A stretch of DNA of 64,000 nucleotides from Ipomoea triloba (lineage: Eukaryota > Streptophyta > Magnoliopsida > Solanales > Convolvulaceae): NCBI RefSeq assembly GCF_003576645.1, contig NC_044930.1:6495523-6559522 (forward strand), given 5' to 3'. The translations under genes were made by a program, and so were the position numbers. Of this stretch, positions 24,368 to 34,440 are shown in pieces. Under the pieces are notes generated by a model that saw only the letters and a program-made list of their open reading frames with translations, was not told the origin of the DNA and ran no database searches. Every line of letters starts with the position of its first letter. Positions within the stretch are counted from its first letter, which is position 1.

Positions 24368-24892
24368 TTTGGTCCCACGACTTTTGAAGTCTTATCACTT
24401 TTGATGCACAACTTTAAAATTTTCACTTTTTGTGCCTAACTTTGTTATTTTTATCAATTTTAGTCCTTACGACCAAATTGACGGCGAAATGTTGCTGAAT
24501 TATATATTTTAAGGGCAAAATCATCATTCCCAAGAAAGATCTTCAATATCTAAACAAAAAAATCATATTAAGAAATAAGGGGTTGTCAATCATCGATGCT
24601 ATAAATCCCATAGATCTCTATCTAGTTTATACTTGTCTTCCCCATTATTTGCATTGATCAAACACATATAAATATGATTTTACAGTGATTTTATTTAGAT
24701 ATTGAAGATGTTTGTTTGAGATGATGATTTTAGTTAAAAATATAAAAATTCAACAACATTTCACCATCAATTTGACAAAAAGGACCAAAATTGATAAAAA
24801 TAACAAAGTTATGCACTAAAATTAAAAATTTTTAAAATTGTACACTAAAACTGATGAAACTCAAAAGTCGTGGGATCAAAAGTACATGAAAT
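24368..24892. mobile_element. Foldback element with inverted repeats of about 150 bp
   Basis: The left arm has GGTCCCACGACTTTTGAAG and 'gtgcctaactttgttatttt'. The right arm has their complements, 'ataacaaagttatgcactaa' and ACTCAAAAGTCGTGGGATC. 'ttagtccttacgaccaaatt' pairs with 'aatttgacaaaaaggaccaa'. The centre is about 230 bp. It looks like a Mutator-type foldback, but target duplications were not found. Confidence 0.6.
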
Positions 24893-24998
24893 TAATTCTT
24901 AAAAAATGAAATCATAAAGTCATTTTCAACACACTATATATCTCAACTGTTTACTTCATACAACTACAAAATTTAAATCAAACTTTCAGAAAACCATT

Positions 24999-25337
24999 CT
25001 ATAGGTATAAATCATAGATGTTAAAATTTTTAAGAAGTTGGCCCACCGTTGAAGTTGCAGCGATCGGTGACCATTGACAATTTTTGCAGGCTGCGCCTAA
25101 CCATTGACAATTGTTGCATGCCGACAGATACGGCCGTCTATAACGAACGCTAATTACGGAGATTTGAAGAAGTTGGTCGCCGGTGAAGTTACGTTGCAGC
25201 GCGGAGCGTATGTAGTAGTCAAAACATGCGGGCCATACCATTGACAATTGTTGCGTATATGCCCACCAATATGACGGAAACCACCTAGAAACACATAAAC
25301 ATCCCGGAAACTGAAGGATAACTTCATTCTCTGCCAT
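24999..25337 (-). other. Unrecognised 112-codon ORF, probably a decayed repeat
   Basis: This stretch is GC-richer than its surroundings and is open for 112 codons on the minus strand from an ATG at 25,337. The reading contains CNNCQWLG and CKNCQWSP, which come from a repeated DNA word CCATTGACAATTGTTGC (about 25,073, 25,101 and 25,237). I recognise no domain. A fragment of a mobile element or a gene relic is more likely than a working gene. Confidence 0.25.
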
Positions 25338-25559
25338 TATATTCGCTTCGCTTGCAACAATATAATCGAGTTACAAACTAAGAAGAGCACTTCTATCCTA
25401 TCTCCACAATTATGCTGTTGCCCGCCGCCAAGTACGACTGTGCCGACTGGAAATATCTAACCAGTCAACGGACAAAGCCGATAGCAAATGAAGGATGACG
25501 CCCCGGCCGACCGCTACCATGGTTAGCGATCTCCCAATATAATTTTAAAATCATATTCT

Positions 25560-26147
25560 AGTATTTTAATTATAAATGTATAGTTATTGTTAGTAACTAA
25601 TTAATATGAATGTATTATTAATTAAGTATATGTTTTATTTTGTTGGGCAAATGTTAGTATTAATTAAGTATATGTTTTATTTTGTTGGGCAAATGTTAGT
25701 CTATTATAAATATATGTTTTATTTTGTTGGGCAAATGTTAGTCTATTATAAATAATTCTTTCATTGTATTCTATAAATTTATAGTTATTGTTAGTAACTT
25801 TTTTTTTTTTTTTCGAAAAATTTATTGTTAGTAACTACTCCGTAATTAATATGAATGTATTAATTAAGTATATGTTTTATTTTGTTGGGCAAATGTTAGT
25901 ATTAATTAAGTATATGTTTTATTTTGTTGGGCAAATGTTAGTCTATTATAAATATATGTTTTATTTTGTTGGGCAAATGTTAGTCTATTATAAATAATTC
26001 TTTCATTGTATTCTATAAATTTATAGTTATTGTTAGTAACTTTTTTTTTTCGAAAAATTTATTGTTAGTAACTAATTAATATGAATGTATTAATTAAGTA
26101 TATGTTTTATTTTGTTGAGCAAATGTTAGTCTATTATAAATATTCTT
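25560..26147. repeat. Nested tandem repeat, three blocks with T-run junctions
   Basis: A short unit, 'aagtatatgttttattttgt' then 'tgggcaaatgttagt', occurs three times at 25,622-25,745, three times at 25,867-25,990 and once at 26,097-26,130. The larger blocks (about 240 bp) are almost identical and begin and end with TTATTGTTAGTAAC. At both block junctions (25,798-25,820 and 26,038-26,059) a T run plus 'cgaaaaat' separates the two copies of that word, whereas the same word at 25,580 has no insert. No real ORF is present. Confidence 0.85.
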
Positions 26148-26287
26148 TCACCTTGTGGTCAAGCGGCATAGCTGTGGCCCTCCCAAGTGAAATCTTTGTG
26201 CTTCAATAGGGTGAGAAAGTATGTATGAACATATACTACATTGTAATAGAGTCAATAGTATTCAAAAAACAATTAAATATTCTTTCA
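26138..26287 (+). mobile_element. SINE with 13-bp target duplication
   Basis: SINE at 26,151-26,274: head CCTTGTGGTCAAGCGGCATA (box A), centre 'tttgtgcttcaatagggtga', tail 'taatagagtcaatagtattc' plus A-rich end. The flanks AAATATTCTTTCA at 26,138-26,150 and 26,275-26,287 are identical. The box B part is shortened. Confidence 0.9.
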
Positions 26288-26465
26288 TTGTATTTTTTGA
26301 GTACTATTGACTCTGTTACAATGTAGTATCTGTTCATAGCTACTTTCTCAACCAAATGAAACACAAAGAGCCAATATCGTATCTCTCGAACCCACCCCCT
26401 CCCATGTAGGGTGCAACTAGGTGCCATTAGACCACAAAGTCTTTGGCTTCTTTCATTGTATTTTT
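26280..26465 (-). mobile_element. SINE inserted in the target duplication of the previous SINE
   Basis: Minus-strand SINE at about 26,298-26,447: T run then 'gagtactattgactctgtta', box B region 'tctcgaacccacc' and head 'ttagaccacaaagtctttgg'. It is flanked by TTCTTTCATTGTATTTTT at 26,280-26,297 and 26,448-26,465. The left copy overlaps the 3' target duplication of the SINE at 26,151, so it landed later. Confidence 0.9.
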
Positions 26466-26532
26466 GTTTGGGTAAAATTAGTATAAAAAATCATGGAGTC
26501 TATTTTTTATGAATTGAGAAAAGATGCAATAT

Positions 26533-27004
26533 TTAATTAAAGGCAAAAACTTGTGTGAGACCGTCTCACCATGAGACGGTCGAGTCGGGTCGGGTCAAGA
26601 TGCAAATGTAACACTTATATGCACAAATTTCACACTTATATGCTCAAATATAATACTAATTAGGAATAAAATTTTTGTTACTTATAGGGGTAAATCTAAT
26701 ACTTTTAAGGGAAAATACAATACTTTTACATTTCGATTTAAAGTATTACATTTGTCCTCAAAAGTATTATATTTGCCCTCATAAGTAAGGGACACTTGTC
26801 AACATTACTTATTATGAAAAATGTATTACTTTTTCTCTTATAAGTAACAAAAAGTGTATTCTTAATTAGTGTTATATTTGAGCATATAAGTATGACATTT
26901 GCACATATAAGTATGATATTTGCATGGTGCTTTGACCCGACCCGACCCGTCTCACGAACAAGGATCCGTGAGACGGTCTCACACAAGTGTGAGCCTTAAT
27001 TAAA
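26533..27004. mobile_element. Mutator-like MITE (GTGAGACGGTCTCAC), 9-bp target duplication
   Basis: A 454-bp element at 26,542-26,995. Its ends are GGCAAAAACTTGTGTGAGAC and, in reverse complement, GGCTCACACTTGTGTGAGAC. Both ends hold the palindrome GAGACGGTCTCAC and GACCCGACCCG words. It is flanked by exact TTAATTAAA at 26,533-26,541 and 26,996-27,004. The interior pairs AAGTATTACATTTG-type words in both orientations. A sister copy lies inverted at 41,558-42,002. Confidence 0.8.
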
Positions 27005-27693
27005 TTGTGGCTAAAATTAAATCAGGTTTATTTCCTCAACTCCACGCACTAAGTGTAGGATGTGAAATATACGTGATCTACAAAGACTAATTTTGTGATG
27101 CTTGAAGACTATAAATACAGGCTTTGTAATGAATAAAATTTGAAGTTTTTGGATCAGAAATTCAGACATTTTAATCACAAAGTTCGTGAAGAAACTTCAA
27201 GCAAAGGGACATATTGGTGTACTATTATGAGAAGTTGCTCCACTTGATAGTAGTACAAACTATGTTGATGGGATATGAGCCACAGAGATCGGGAGCATGG
27301 TGCAACCAGGCCGAGAGACAGGAGGTAAAGAGACGATAGACCGAATGAGAGCGTCGGGAAGTGGATTGGCCGAATAAGGTAGGGGCTAGCAGGGGCGATA
27401 CGAGGCAGTGTATGTGGTCAGGCCAATCAATAAAGAAGTAAGCTCAATTGAGAAATGGGGGCAATCCGAGGATGGAGGGCGGGCAAATGATTGGACCGGA
27501 CGAATGTAGGAGTCAGGCGGAGGATCAATCGAGCGAATGGGGAAACCGGACGGGTGGGTCGGTGGATGGAGAAGCGGGATGGATTAGCCAAGTGGATGGA
27601 GAAGCCAAATGGATGAGCCAACTCCAGTTGACCCACTCGAAGGGTCAGTTCGTCCATCTCCTTCAGGTGGTCGGCTTGGATGGACTTGAAGCT
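27005..27693. other. Intergenic or degraded LTR-element DNA
   Basis: A plant TATA-like 'gactataaatacaggc' at 27,107-27,122 followed by an AT-rich leader suggests an LTR remnant. 27,250-27,690 is GC-rich and purine-rich, reads as decayed coding DNA, and is continuous in base composition with the gypsy-type pseudogene that follows. I could not identify a domain in it. Confidence 0.35.
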
Positions 27694-29050
27694 TCAACAT
27701 CCGCTATAAGGGGATTTAGCTTCTTCTGCAGCTCGGACTGAAGAACAAATGTATGTCAGAAGAAAATAGGGAACTTTGTTAAGTATGGGAAAGAGTTGAC
27801 TTTGAGAAAGAGTCGGAAGGTTAAAAGGCATTACTCGATAGGTGTAGTAGGAGCCACCTTCGAACAGCTTCTCAGCAGTGGTGGTCTCATAGGAGGCTAC
27901 ATTTTTGGAAAAGATTACCTTATCCAACCAGTCATTAACACGAAACTTATCTTTGAAGAGATCTTCATCTTCCCCAACCTCTAAGCCGAGTGAGGAACTA
28001 AGGACGGCCCGCCAATAATGAGTCGGGGGTGTCATTCGGGGATCCAATAATGACGATGAGATTGGCAGCAGAAGCGGATGGAGGGGGAGCTAAGCTAGAG
28101 TCGGCAGAAACATTGGATTTGCTCTTCACCCGTTCTTTCATGAGAGCGCGGCGGTCAGCCATGTTGAGTGCAAAGGTGGGAATGATGGTAATTGGCTCGT
28201 CAGTGATGACTTCTTCTTCACCCTCGGTCGCGACTTTGTTTTCATCCTCGCCTTCGTCCGAAGAGGACTCAGTGTCAATGTTACCTGCAATTTAATGAGT
28301 TAGTTCACAAGGTGAAATAAGAGGGAGAAGGATATAGGAGACCCATCACCTGTGGTGACATCCCCCTCGAGCAGAAGGTTTGCCTTCTCGATAGCTCTTA
28401 GTCGAGATAAACGTTTGACTTTGAGGCAACTCGTGTCAAGGAGGATGGACGCGATTCTCGCCGTCTCCTCGTCACATGAAGGTTTCTGAATACACTTATA
28501 GAAGGAAGGCCTCCAGTTGAGAGGACATTCGAAGCGAGGAGAAGTGGGGGCGAGGCGAACAATGAAGAAGACTGGCTTTCAATTTTTTATTGACTCGAGA
28601 ATACCGTCGAAGATCTTACAACCCCCTCTTTGAGACACTTGGACGTATCCGAGAGAGGCATAACTCACTTGGTTGATGAGGAAAAGTTTGATGGTGGGAT
28701 GGAAGTCGAGTGCGTGATAGAGGGTCTGGAAGCAGGAAATGAGTCAGTGGGAGTTGGGAAAGATTTGACCAGGGAGGAGGCCAAAGTAATGGAAAAAGAT
28801 AGATGTGAAAGTGCTTAGAGGCACTCGGAATTCGTGGCGGACCTACTGAAAGTGGATCTCGATGTAACCCCCAAGAGGAGGATCACATATGTAAGGCTCG
28901 CGGGAGCGTATATCCCGGCAGTGGACCGAGAAGATTTTGGTAGCTCATTCAACTCGAAGGAAGTGATGGTGGAGTGATCCTCAACAGGGCGAGGCAGATC
29001 CTCGAAGAGTCTGGTAGCTCGTTGAATACCCGAAAAACAGTAAAAGGTGA
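27694..29050 (-). pseudogene. Gypsy-type transposon protein (PF04195-like), broken
   Basis: Read on the minus strand from about 28,900 to 28,330, the translation shows the hallmark of the plant 'putative gypsy type transposon' domain: HEFRVPLSTFTSIFFHYFGL, LPGQIFPNSH, CFQTLYHALDFHPTIKLFLI and CKIFDGILESIKN. It has three in-frame stops, two of them (TGA) where the family usually has Trp or a similar codon. The separate open stretch at 28,047-27,694 (KFRVNDWLDKVIFSKNVASY) is probably its downstream part. TATAAATA boxes on the minus strand at 29,085-29,078 and 29,312-29,305 could be the element promoter. The complete element, RT and integrase are absent. Confidence 0.65.
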
Positions 29051-29304
29051 AAGTAAAAATGTGGGGTGAAAGTGGAGTATTTATAGGATGAGGGGGTTAG
29101 GCAGATGGTGACACGTGGCGAAGGATTGGACCTCATGGCCACCATGAGCAACCCTCTTGCTCCTTAGCTTTTAAAGCCTAGCATGTTTGGCTGAACGCTT
29201 GAAGTTGCGTCACTTCATGTCTTTGCCACCTTTCTTTAAGTCTATGAATTCCTGCAAAAGAGGCCTAAAGGAGAGATTCGAGAAAAGTCACTGGTGTGTG
29301 GCCC

Positions 29305-29312
29305 TATTTATA
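29305..29312 (-). promoter_or_regulatory. TATA box of the gypsy-type remnant (one of two)
   Basis: TATAAATA on the minus strand within 'cttaccctataaatagggcc'. A second TATAAATA lies at 29,078-29,085. Either could drive minus-strand transcription of the broken gypsy-type gene. This is inferred from consensus only. Confidence 0.4.
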
Positions 29313-29423
29313 GGGTAAGTATTCTACCTGAAATCACAAGTGATGTGCATGAATGACATTGACAAAACCATGTAAGGTGACTTGTCATTTTCCCCAAAAT
29401 TCAAGGGCGCGGAATCTCGTGTA

Positions 29424-29838
29424 TGGGTGTTAGTAGGGAGTCGGTATGGTTAGCCGGAGTCCTGTAAAAGAAGTCGACACTCGGTCAATCGTGTCTCCTT
29501 GTAAAAGTAGTGTGCAAAAGGTGTAGGTAGAGAGTCGGTTTGGTTGGCTGAAGTCCTGTAAAAGGAGTCGGCACTCGGTTAACCGTGTCTCCTTGTAAAA
29601 GAAATTGGCACTCTGTCAATTGTGTCTCCTCGTAAAAGGAGTGGGGAAAAGTCATAAGGTAGTAGTCGATTTGGTTGGTCGGAGTCTTGTAAAAGGAGTC
29701 GTCACTTGATCAATCGTGTCTTCTTATAAAAGAAGTGTACAAAAGGTATAAGTAGGGAGTTGATTTGGTTGACTGGAGTCTTGTAAAAGGAGTCGACACT
29801 CGTCAACCGTGCCTCCTTGTAAATAGAGTTGGCAAAAT
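29424..29838. repeat. Tandem array of about 100-bp units upstream of the gypsy-type remnant
   Basis: Four diverged units share 'agtcggtttggttggctg', 'gtcctgtaaaaggagtcg', 'cactcggtcaatcgtgtctc' and 'cttgtaaaag'. The second unit is longer, with an extra partial copy. Within each unit TGTAAAAGGAG and the later CTCCTTGTAAAAG give a small GGAG/CTCC hairpin. It probably belongs to the LTR or leader of the gypsy-type element. Confidence 0.8.
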
Positions 29839-29905
29839 TAATATACGGGGATCAAATTCATAAATGATGATAATTGAAGTACCTTTACTGCACTAATTTT
29901 ATCTG

Positions 29906-29911
29906 TATAAG
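29906..29911 (+). promoter_or_regulatory. TATA box of the two-copy peptide gene
   Basis: TATAAG in the context 'ttatctgtataagtgcgg', 79 bp upstream of the ATG at 29,990. The spacing would fit a transcript with a leader of roughly 50 nt. Confidence 0.45.
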
Positions 29912-29989
29912 TGCGGAGTGCCCGTCCTTGTTAGTCGTTACTATCCCCTTTATTGGACTGCTGTCTCTTTGCACACAAATTCGATCAAC

Positions 29990-30280
29990 ATGAAGTGCCA
30001 TGGAGGAAAGAGGAACAGCACCATCCGTTCAGTCATCATCGTCACTCTGATTCTCGTGGCTGTTGCGGCCCTGTTCCACGTTACCGCCACCGGAGCGGCC
30101 CTGTTCCACGTTACCGCCACCGAGTTCAATGACCGTCGACTATTAATTGAGGCTCAATCAAGTGAAAGTACTCCCGGTCCGGGTTATCGGCGGCTCCTAG
30201 CTTCAGTCAGATACACACATTATCGCCGAGCACTGATGGATGCAGAGCAGAGCCAAAGTCCCTCTGGTCCTGGATATTGA
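29990..30280 (+). CDS. Secreted peptide precursor with two RR...GPGY units, 96 aa
   Basis: Intronless ORF of 96 codons. I chose the ATG at 29,990 because it directly precedes a basic stretch and a strong hydrophobic core (about residues 14-28), a typical signal peptide or anchor; an upstream in-frame extension from 29,918 would bury it. A perfect 30-bp tandem duplication (30,065-30,124) doubles AALFHVTATG inside the core. The mature part holds two 18-residue units aligned without gaps, RRLLIEAQSSESTPGPGY (49-66) and RRALMDAEQSQSPSGPGY (79-96). They are identical at 10 of 18 positions and the second ends exactly at the C-terminus. Secreted phytocytokines of the PIP/PIPL family end in SGPSxxGxGH, and SPSGPGY is close to that with Tyr for His; CEP peptides are more distant. 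Function as a signalling peptide is inference. No cysteine pattern argues for a defensin. Expression is unproven. Confidence 0.6.
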   Translation: MKCHGGKRNSTIRSVIIVTLILVAVAALFHVTATGAALFHVTATEFNDRRLLIEAQSSESTPGPGYRRLLASVRYTHYRRALMDAEQSQSPSGPGY

Positions 30281-33231
30281 GCTTTCCGGCCGGCCTGTAA
30301 TTGCGGTCATCTTCTGTTTTTTATTCCGTATAGTATTTCTTATTTTTACATTCGATATTGCTTGGTTGTCCCAAATAATGGCTTACGCTTATCAACTTAC
30401 ATGTTACTATTGGAGTGCTGATCAGGGTGGATTCGTGAATTGTTACCTTGGTTTCTGTTGAAAATGTATACTTTGTATTTTTGAGAATTTTGAACATGTT
30501 ATTAAATTATATTTTGGTGTTTTTTGAAAATTATTCTAAGTTTGATGAATATATTTGATTTTGTTTGGTGAGTCTTTTATTTTAAAAGGATCTCATGAGA
30601 AGAGTGTGATTTACCGAATATTAACTCTGAAAATTTTTGAACAATCTAAAGATTAAGTTTACAATATGTTTAGTCTAAGGAATTAGTGAATAATTATATA
30701 TCTCAACTTTGCAAAAATGAAGATCAACGGTTGTGATTGCGCATGAGGGTAGAAATATAAAAACCAGACCATCGTGCAGGCCCTCTCGATGGAATGCACG
30801 AGAATCCCTTCATTAATTACCTTCAGTTGCCTTGGTTACTCATCTGTAATCTGTACTACCTTAACCTTCTTCTTCTCCATAGACTACCTTTACGGCTTAA
30901 CCTATGTTCATACGAAGAGCTTGTCCTCCCAAAAGTGAATTCCAAGTGCATCCGTCTTATTACCACTGAAGAATGTTTAAATTTAAACTTAAAACTCCTT
31001 AATCCCTAAAATACTAAAATCTTAAATCCTAAATTTAAACCTAAAATCACCAGTCTTCCAACCGTCGAGGCTGTAGACGCCGCAGCTCTCCTCCAAAGCT
31101 GACCCAGCCGTCGACGAAGTAGAAGCCGACGCCGCCTCCCCTGTAATTTTGCGACGTGTCCTCCATTGCCGTCGACGAAGCAAGCAGAAGCAGAAATAGA
31201 AGCCGACACTGCCGTGCTCCCCTGCCGACGACGAAGTAAAAGACTAGGTATTTCTTCATCCAAATCTTTGCTAATTTCATAATTTTGATTATTTTCTTTC
31301 TTCTTTTTTTGGGGGAAATTTAATGATATCCTGTAACTTATGGTCAGAATTAATTACATACATATATGATATAGCTATCAGTTCTCTACAATGATATGAG
31401 AAGAGTTGTTTAATTACATACTTGCGTTGTTGTAGTGCTTCTATAACTCTATAAGAATAGCTTCAGAACAGAACTGGATTCTATGATTCTACGTCACACT
31501 GACTGGAAAATTTTTATAAATCCAGTCATTAAATTGTATACATGAATGCTTACTATTGCTATCTATGAACCTGTGTAACCAAAGAATGTTTGAATATGTG
31601 TGATCCTGTATGGTGCGTGTGTGCAGACCTACATGTTGACCATGTGCATCTATACAATGCATTTGAAAGGGGTTCATGTGCATTTTTTTTATTTTAGGAC
31701 ATGTGCATTTGTGTTTGTTTATAGAGTGCATTAGTAGGCCTTGTTTTTGAAGTAGTTAGTGTGCTTTTGTGCTTATATACTTCGTGCATTTTCTAATGAT
31801 TATAATGTGCATCCATTGGCTAGCTGTACAATTATATGTGTTTGGGCAGTCTGCAGACACACTTTAATTAATTAGCTCAAAGTTTAGTACTTTGTAAACA
31901 AGAAATAATGGAGTTATTTGTAGTATTTGTGTAAGTTAAAATAATTTGGTAATGCAACATTTGTATAATTCAATTTATGGCAAAATTTATGAGCAAAAGA
32001 GTATGTATGTTTGGTACAACAAATTATTTAATTACATTTAAAGTGTGACTGCAGATAGGGAATCACTGGATGGAGTGTATGGTCTTCAAATGTGTTAAAA
32101 GAAATTCTAAGTGTTTTTTTTTTTTTAACATTCTAATTGGTTAAAAATGTATGAAACGCTGAATGAACATATTGTGCATTTTGTTGTTGTGATATTGAGC
32201 ATGTTACCTTATTGTGTTGTGCATCTGGGATGGGTTAATTTGTGCTGGAATGAGTGTGGTTGTTGTGCAACAAATATAAGCGAAATATAGATGATTAACA
32301 ATGAATCCACAATATTTGACTTCCTTGTCATTATACCAATTGCACTACCATTTAGATGATTCAAGAATGGTGGCTCTAGTGTTGAATAATCTGTAAGGGC
32401 CTTTTCCTTAAAAAAATTTAACTAACCATGGCAATTTGCTGCCTTACTTTCTGGGGAAAAAGATGGAATATAACCTGTAATTTTCTATGCAAACAGTCTA
32501 TCACCGGAAACAAATATAAACCAGAGCCTGGAGTCAATTCCAGTCTTACTACAATTAATTATGCTAATTAAGGTGTGTTTCTAAACGGTAATGAAAACTT
32601 AAAACACTTTTGAAGTAAGTTTTTTAATGTTATTATTTTAGATGTGCTGTATTTACTGAGTTTTTTGTGCATTCTGTTGTTTTATTACTGAGCATTACTA
32701 GGTAAAATGTGCATTTCAGAAATTAACAGATTACATAATTGAGTTGTTTGAATGTGGTATGGGGTAAGGGTAATATGTGCAGTAAGGGGTGGTTTCTGTG
32801 TGCAACTGAAATAAGTTTTTGTGTCCAACATGAAATAGTTAACCAATTTTTTAATACATTAATATATTTTTTGTGTGTGCACAAGTGGGATAGAGTATTT
32901 TGATTGTTAGCTTTTTTCCTAGCAGTGAGCTCTTCTTTGTTCTTATTTTGTACGCGTTTTGTATTGAGCAGTTGCAGCAAAGAATAACAAATCCAAGAAG
33001 TAACCACGAGAGGATTCAGTTGGGCATAACACCGATGATGATGGAGATGGGACATAATATGAATTTACAGCAGAAGAAGTGGAAAGGTATATGATTTTAT
33101 TTGGCGTATGGAGTTTGTTAAACATATTAAAACTGTGGAAGCGTATTGCTTGGGATATGAATTTATTTTTTGTTGGGTTGTGGTCTGTTGTTTAACAGAA
33201 ATGGTCTACATATTTTGGTGATTACAGCTGC
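30281..33231. other. Intergenic; TGTGCAT-rich unclassified repeat DNA
   Basis: 30,281-31,000 should include the 3' UTR of the peptide gene. A GC-rich patch at 31,050-31,250 repeats 'gccgtcgacgaag', with no convincing ORF, and ends near a possible splice donor (actag|gtattt). Between 31,640 and 32,720 about ten TGTGCAT words occur, two of them in a repeated context (TTGTGCATTTTGTTGTTGTG at about 32,174 and TTGTGCATTCTGTTG at about 32,665). It is probably an unclassified non-autonomous element. Confidence 0.45.
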
Positions 33232-33675
33232 ACCCAGCAGAGCTTCATAGATCAGTTGCAAGTTATTGGAATAGGGACTCGGGCTGGATTTGGTTACAGC
33301 TTGAACACTTGCTCCCGGATGCTATATTAGATAAATTAGCTGCTACCATCATATTCGAAGACCAAGAAGCTAATGATCTCATCGGCTGGAGAAATGAATC
33401 TTCTGGAAATTTTTCAGTTAGTTCTGCCTACAATCTTGCTGCTGATCACATAGAGCCAGTAGATGCAGCAAAGTGGAATGCTATGTGGATTTTGAAAGCC
33501 CCTAGTCGTATTAAAACCTTCCTATGGCTATCTCGACATGGAAGAATCATGACTAACAGTATGAGAGCAAGAAGAGATATTGCCCTCTGACAAATGCTGG
33601 CTCTGTTACATGACACAACCCTACGACCAACTACAAAAATTTTGTAACATGATTAAAAAAAAAGAGGAAAAAATA
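33232..33675 (+). pseudogene. LINE fragment, zf-RVT region
   Basis: It encodes the zinc-binding-in-reverse-transcriptase region found near the end of plant LINE ORF2: DLIGWRNESSGNFSVSSAYN, then WNAMWILKAPSRIKTFLWLS and HGRIMTNSMRARRDI, open to a TGA at 33,590. The usual following CPxC...H...C finger is absent. An A-rich tail lies at about 33,653-33,672. The copy is truncated at both ends. Confidence 0.85.
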
Positions 33676-33684
33676 AAGAGTTAA

Positions 33685-34020
33685 TTTCATTTTTTGTCCT
33701 AGATTTATAGGTGGCAATCCACTTTAAGTCCTTTTTCATTAGAACATTTACTTTTGGTCCTAGTATCATTGTGACATGATCATTTTTGGTCCTTTATCAA
33801 CAAAACAGTTTAAATATCGTTAAATTCAATGATGTTTTGGTCTTCAATTATGGATGTTTTCAAAAAAAAAAAACATAAAAAATATAATGGTTCAACATAC
33901 TTTGTATAAAAAAGATTGAAATGGCTTTGTATTTAACGATATTTTGATGATTTTGTTGATGGAGGACTAAAAATGGTCATGCCGCAATAATACTATGATC
34001 AAATGAGGATGTTTTAATAA
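33685..34020. mobile_element. Probable foldback MITE with TTTTTGGTCC words
   Basis: The left part has 'catttttggtcctttatcaa' and 'tcattgtgacatgatcattt'. The right part has the inverted 'atggaggactaaaaatggtc' and 'atgccgcaataatactatga'. The structure is decayed and borders are uncertain. Confidence 0.4.
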
Positions 34021-34078
34021 AAAAATATAAATCATAACTACAAATGAGCCAAATAAACTCAGATGGACTATGAGGTGA

Positions 34079-34440
34079 GATCTGAGCCGTTGATCTAATC
34101 TAGATCAACAGCTCTAATCAAGAAAATTATTATTAAAAAAAAACGCGTATCCTGTCAACATGCATACAAATGATCAACTGTTTTAAACCGATGCACCTTA
34201 AGATATAAAACAACGCACCTTAATTTATAAAACAACGCACCTTAAGTTTAAACCGATGCACCTTAAACTAGAAAAGTGATGCATCTTAAACTATAAAACA
34301 ACGCACCTTAAGTTTTAAACTGATGCACCTTAAACTATAAAAGTGGTGCACTTTAAGCATTAAACATAAGGTCAAAACTTAATGTGCGTATTTTTATAAC
34401 TGAAGGTATGTATGTTTAATACTTAAGGTGGTGTGCCACT
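34079..34440. repeat. CACCTTAA minisatellite with a palindromic leader
   Basis: A near-perfect palindrome, GAGCCGTTGATCTA / TAGATCAACAGCTC, at about 34,083-34,114 is followed at 34,185-34,360 by seven to eight copies of a unit of 20-30 bp built on GCACCTTAAGTTTATAAAAC. The unit alternates between 'aacgcacc' and 'gatgcacc'. It resembles the tandem interiors of the palindrome-ended MITEs elsewhere in this window. Confidence 0.7.

Noticed and set aside
27448..27741. Plus-strand ORFs at 27.4-28.8 kb
   Set aside because: They are shadows of GC-rich decayed gypsy-type DNA whose recognisable domain is on the minus strand.
31006..31280. Minus-strand ORFs at 31.0-31.3 kb
   Set aside because: Low-complexity Arg/Ala/Ser translation of repeated 'gccgtcgacgaag' DNA, with no domain and no supporting gene structure.
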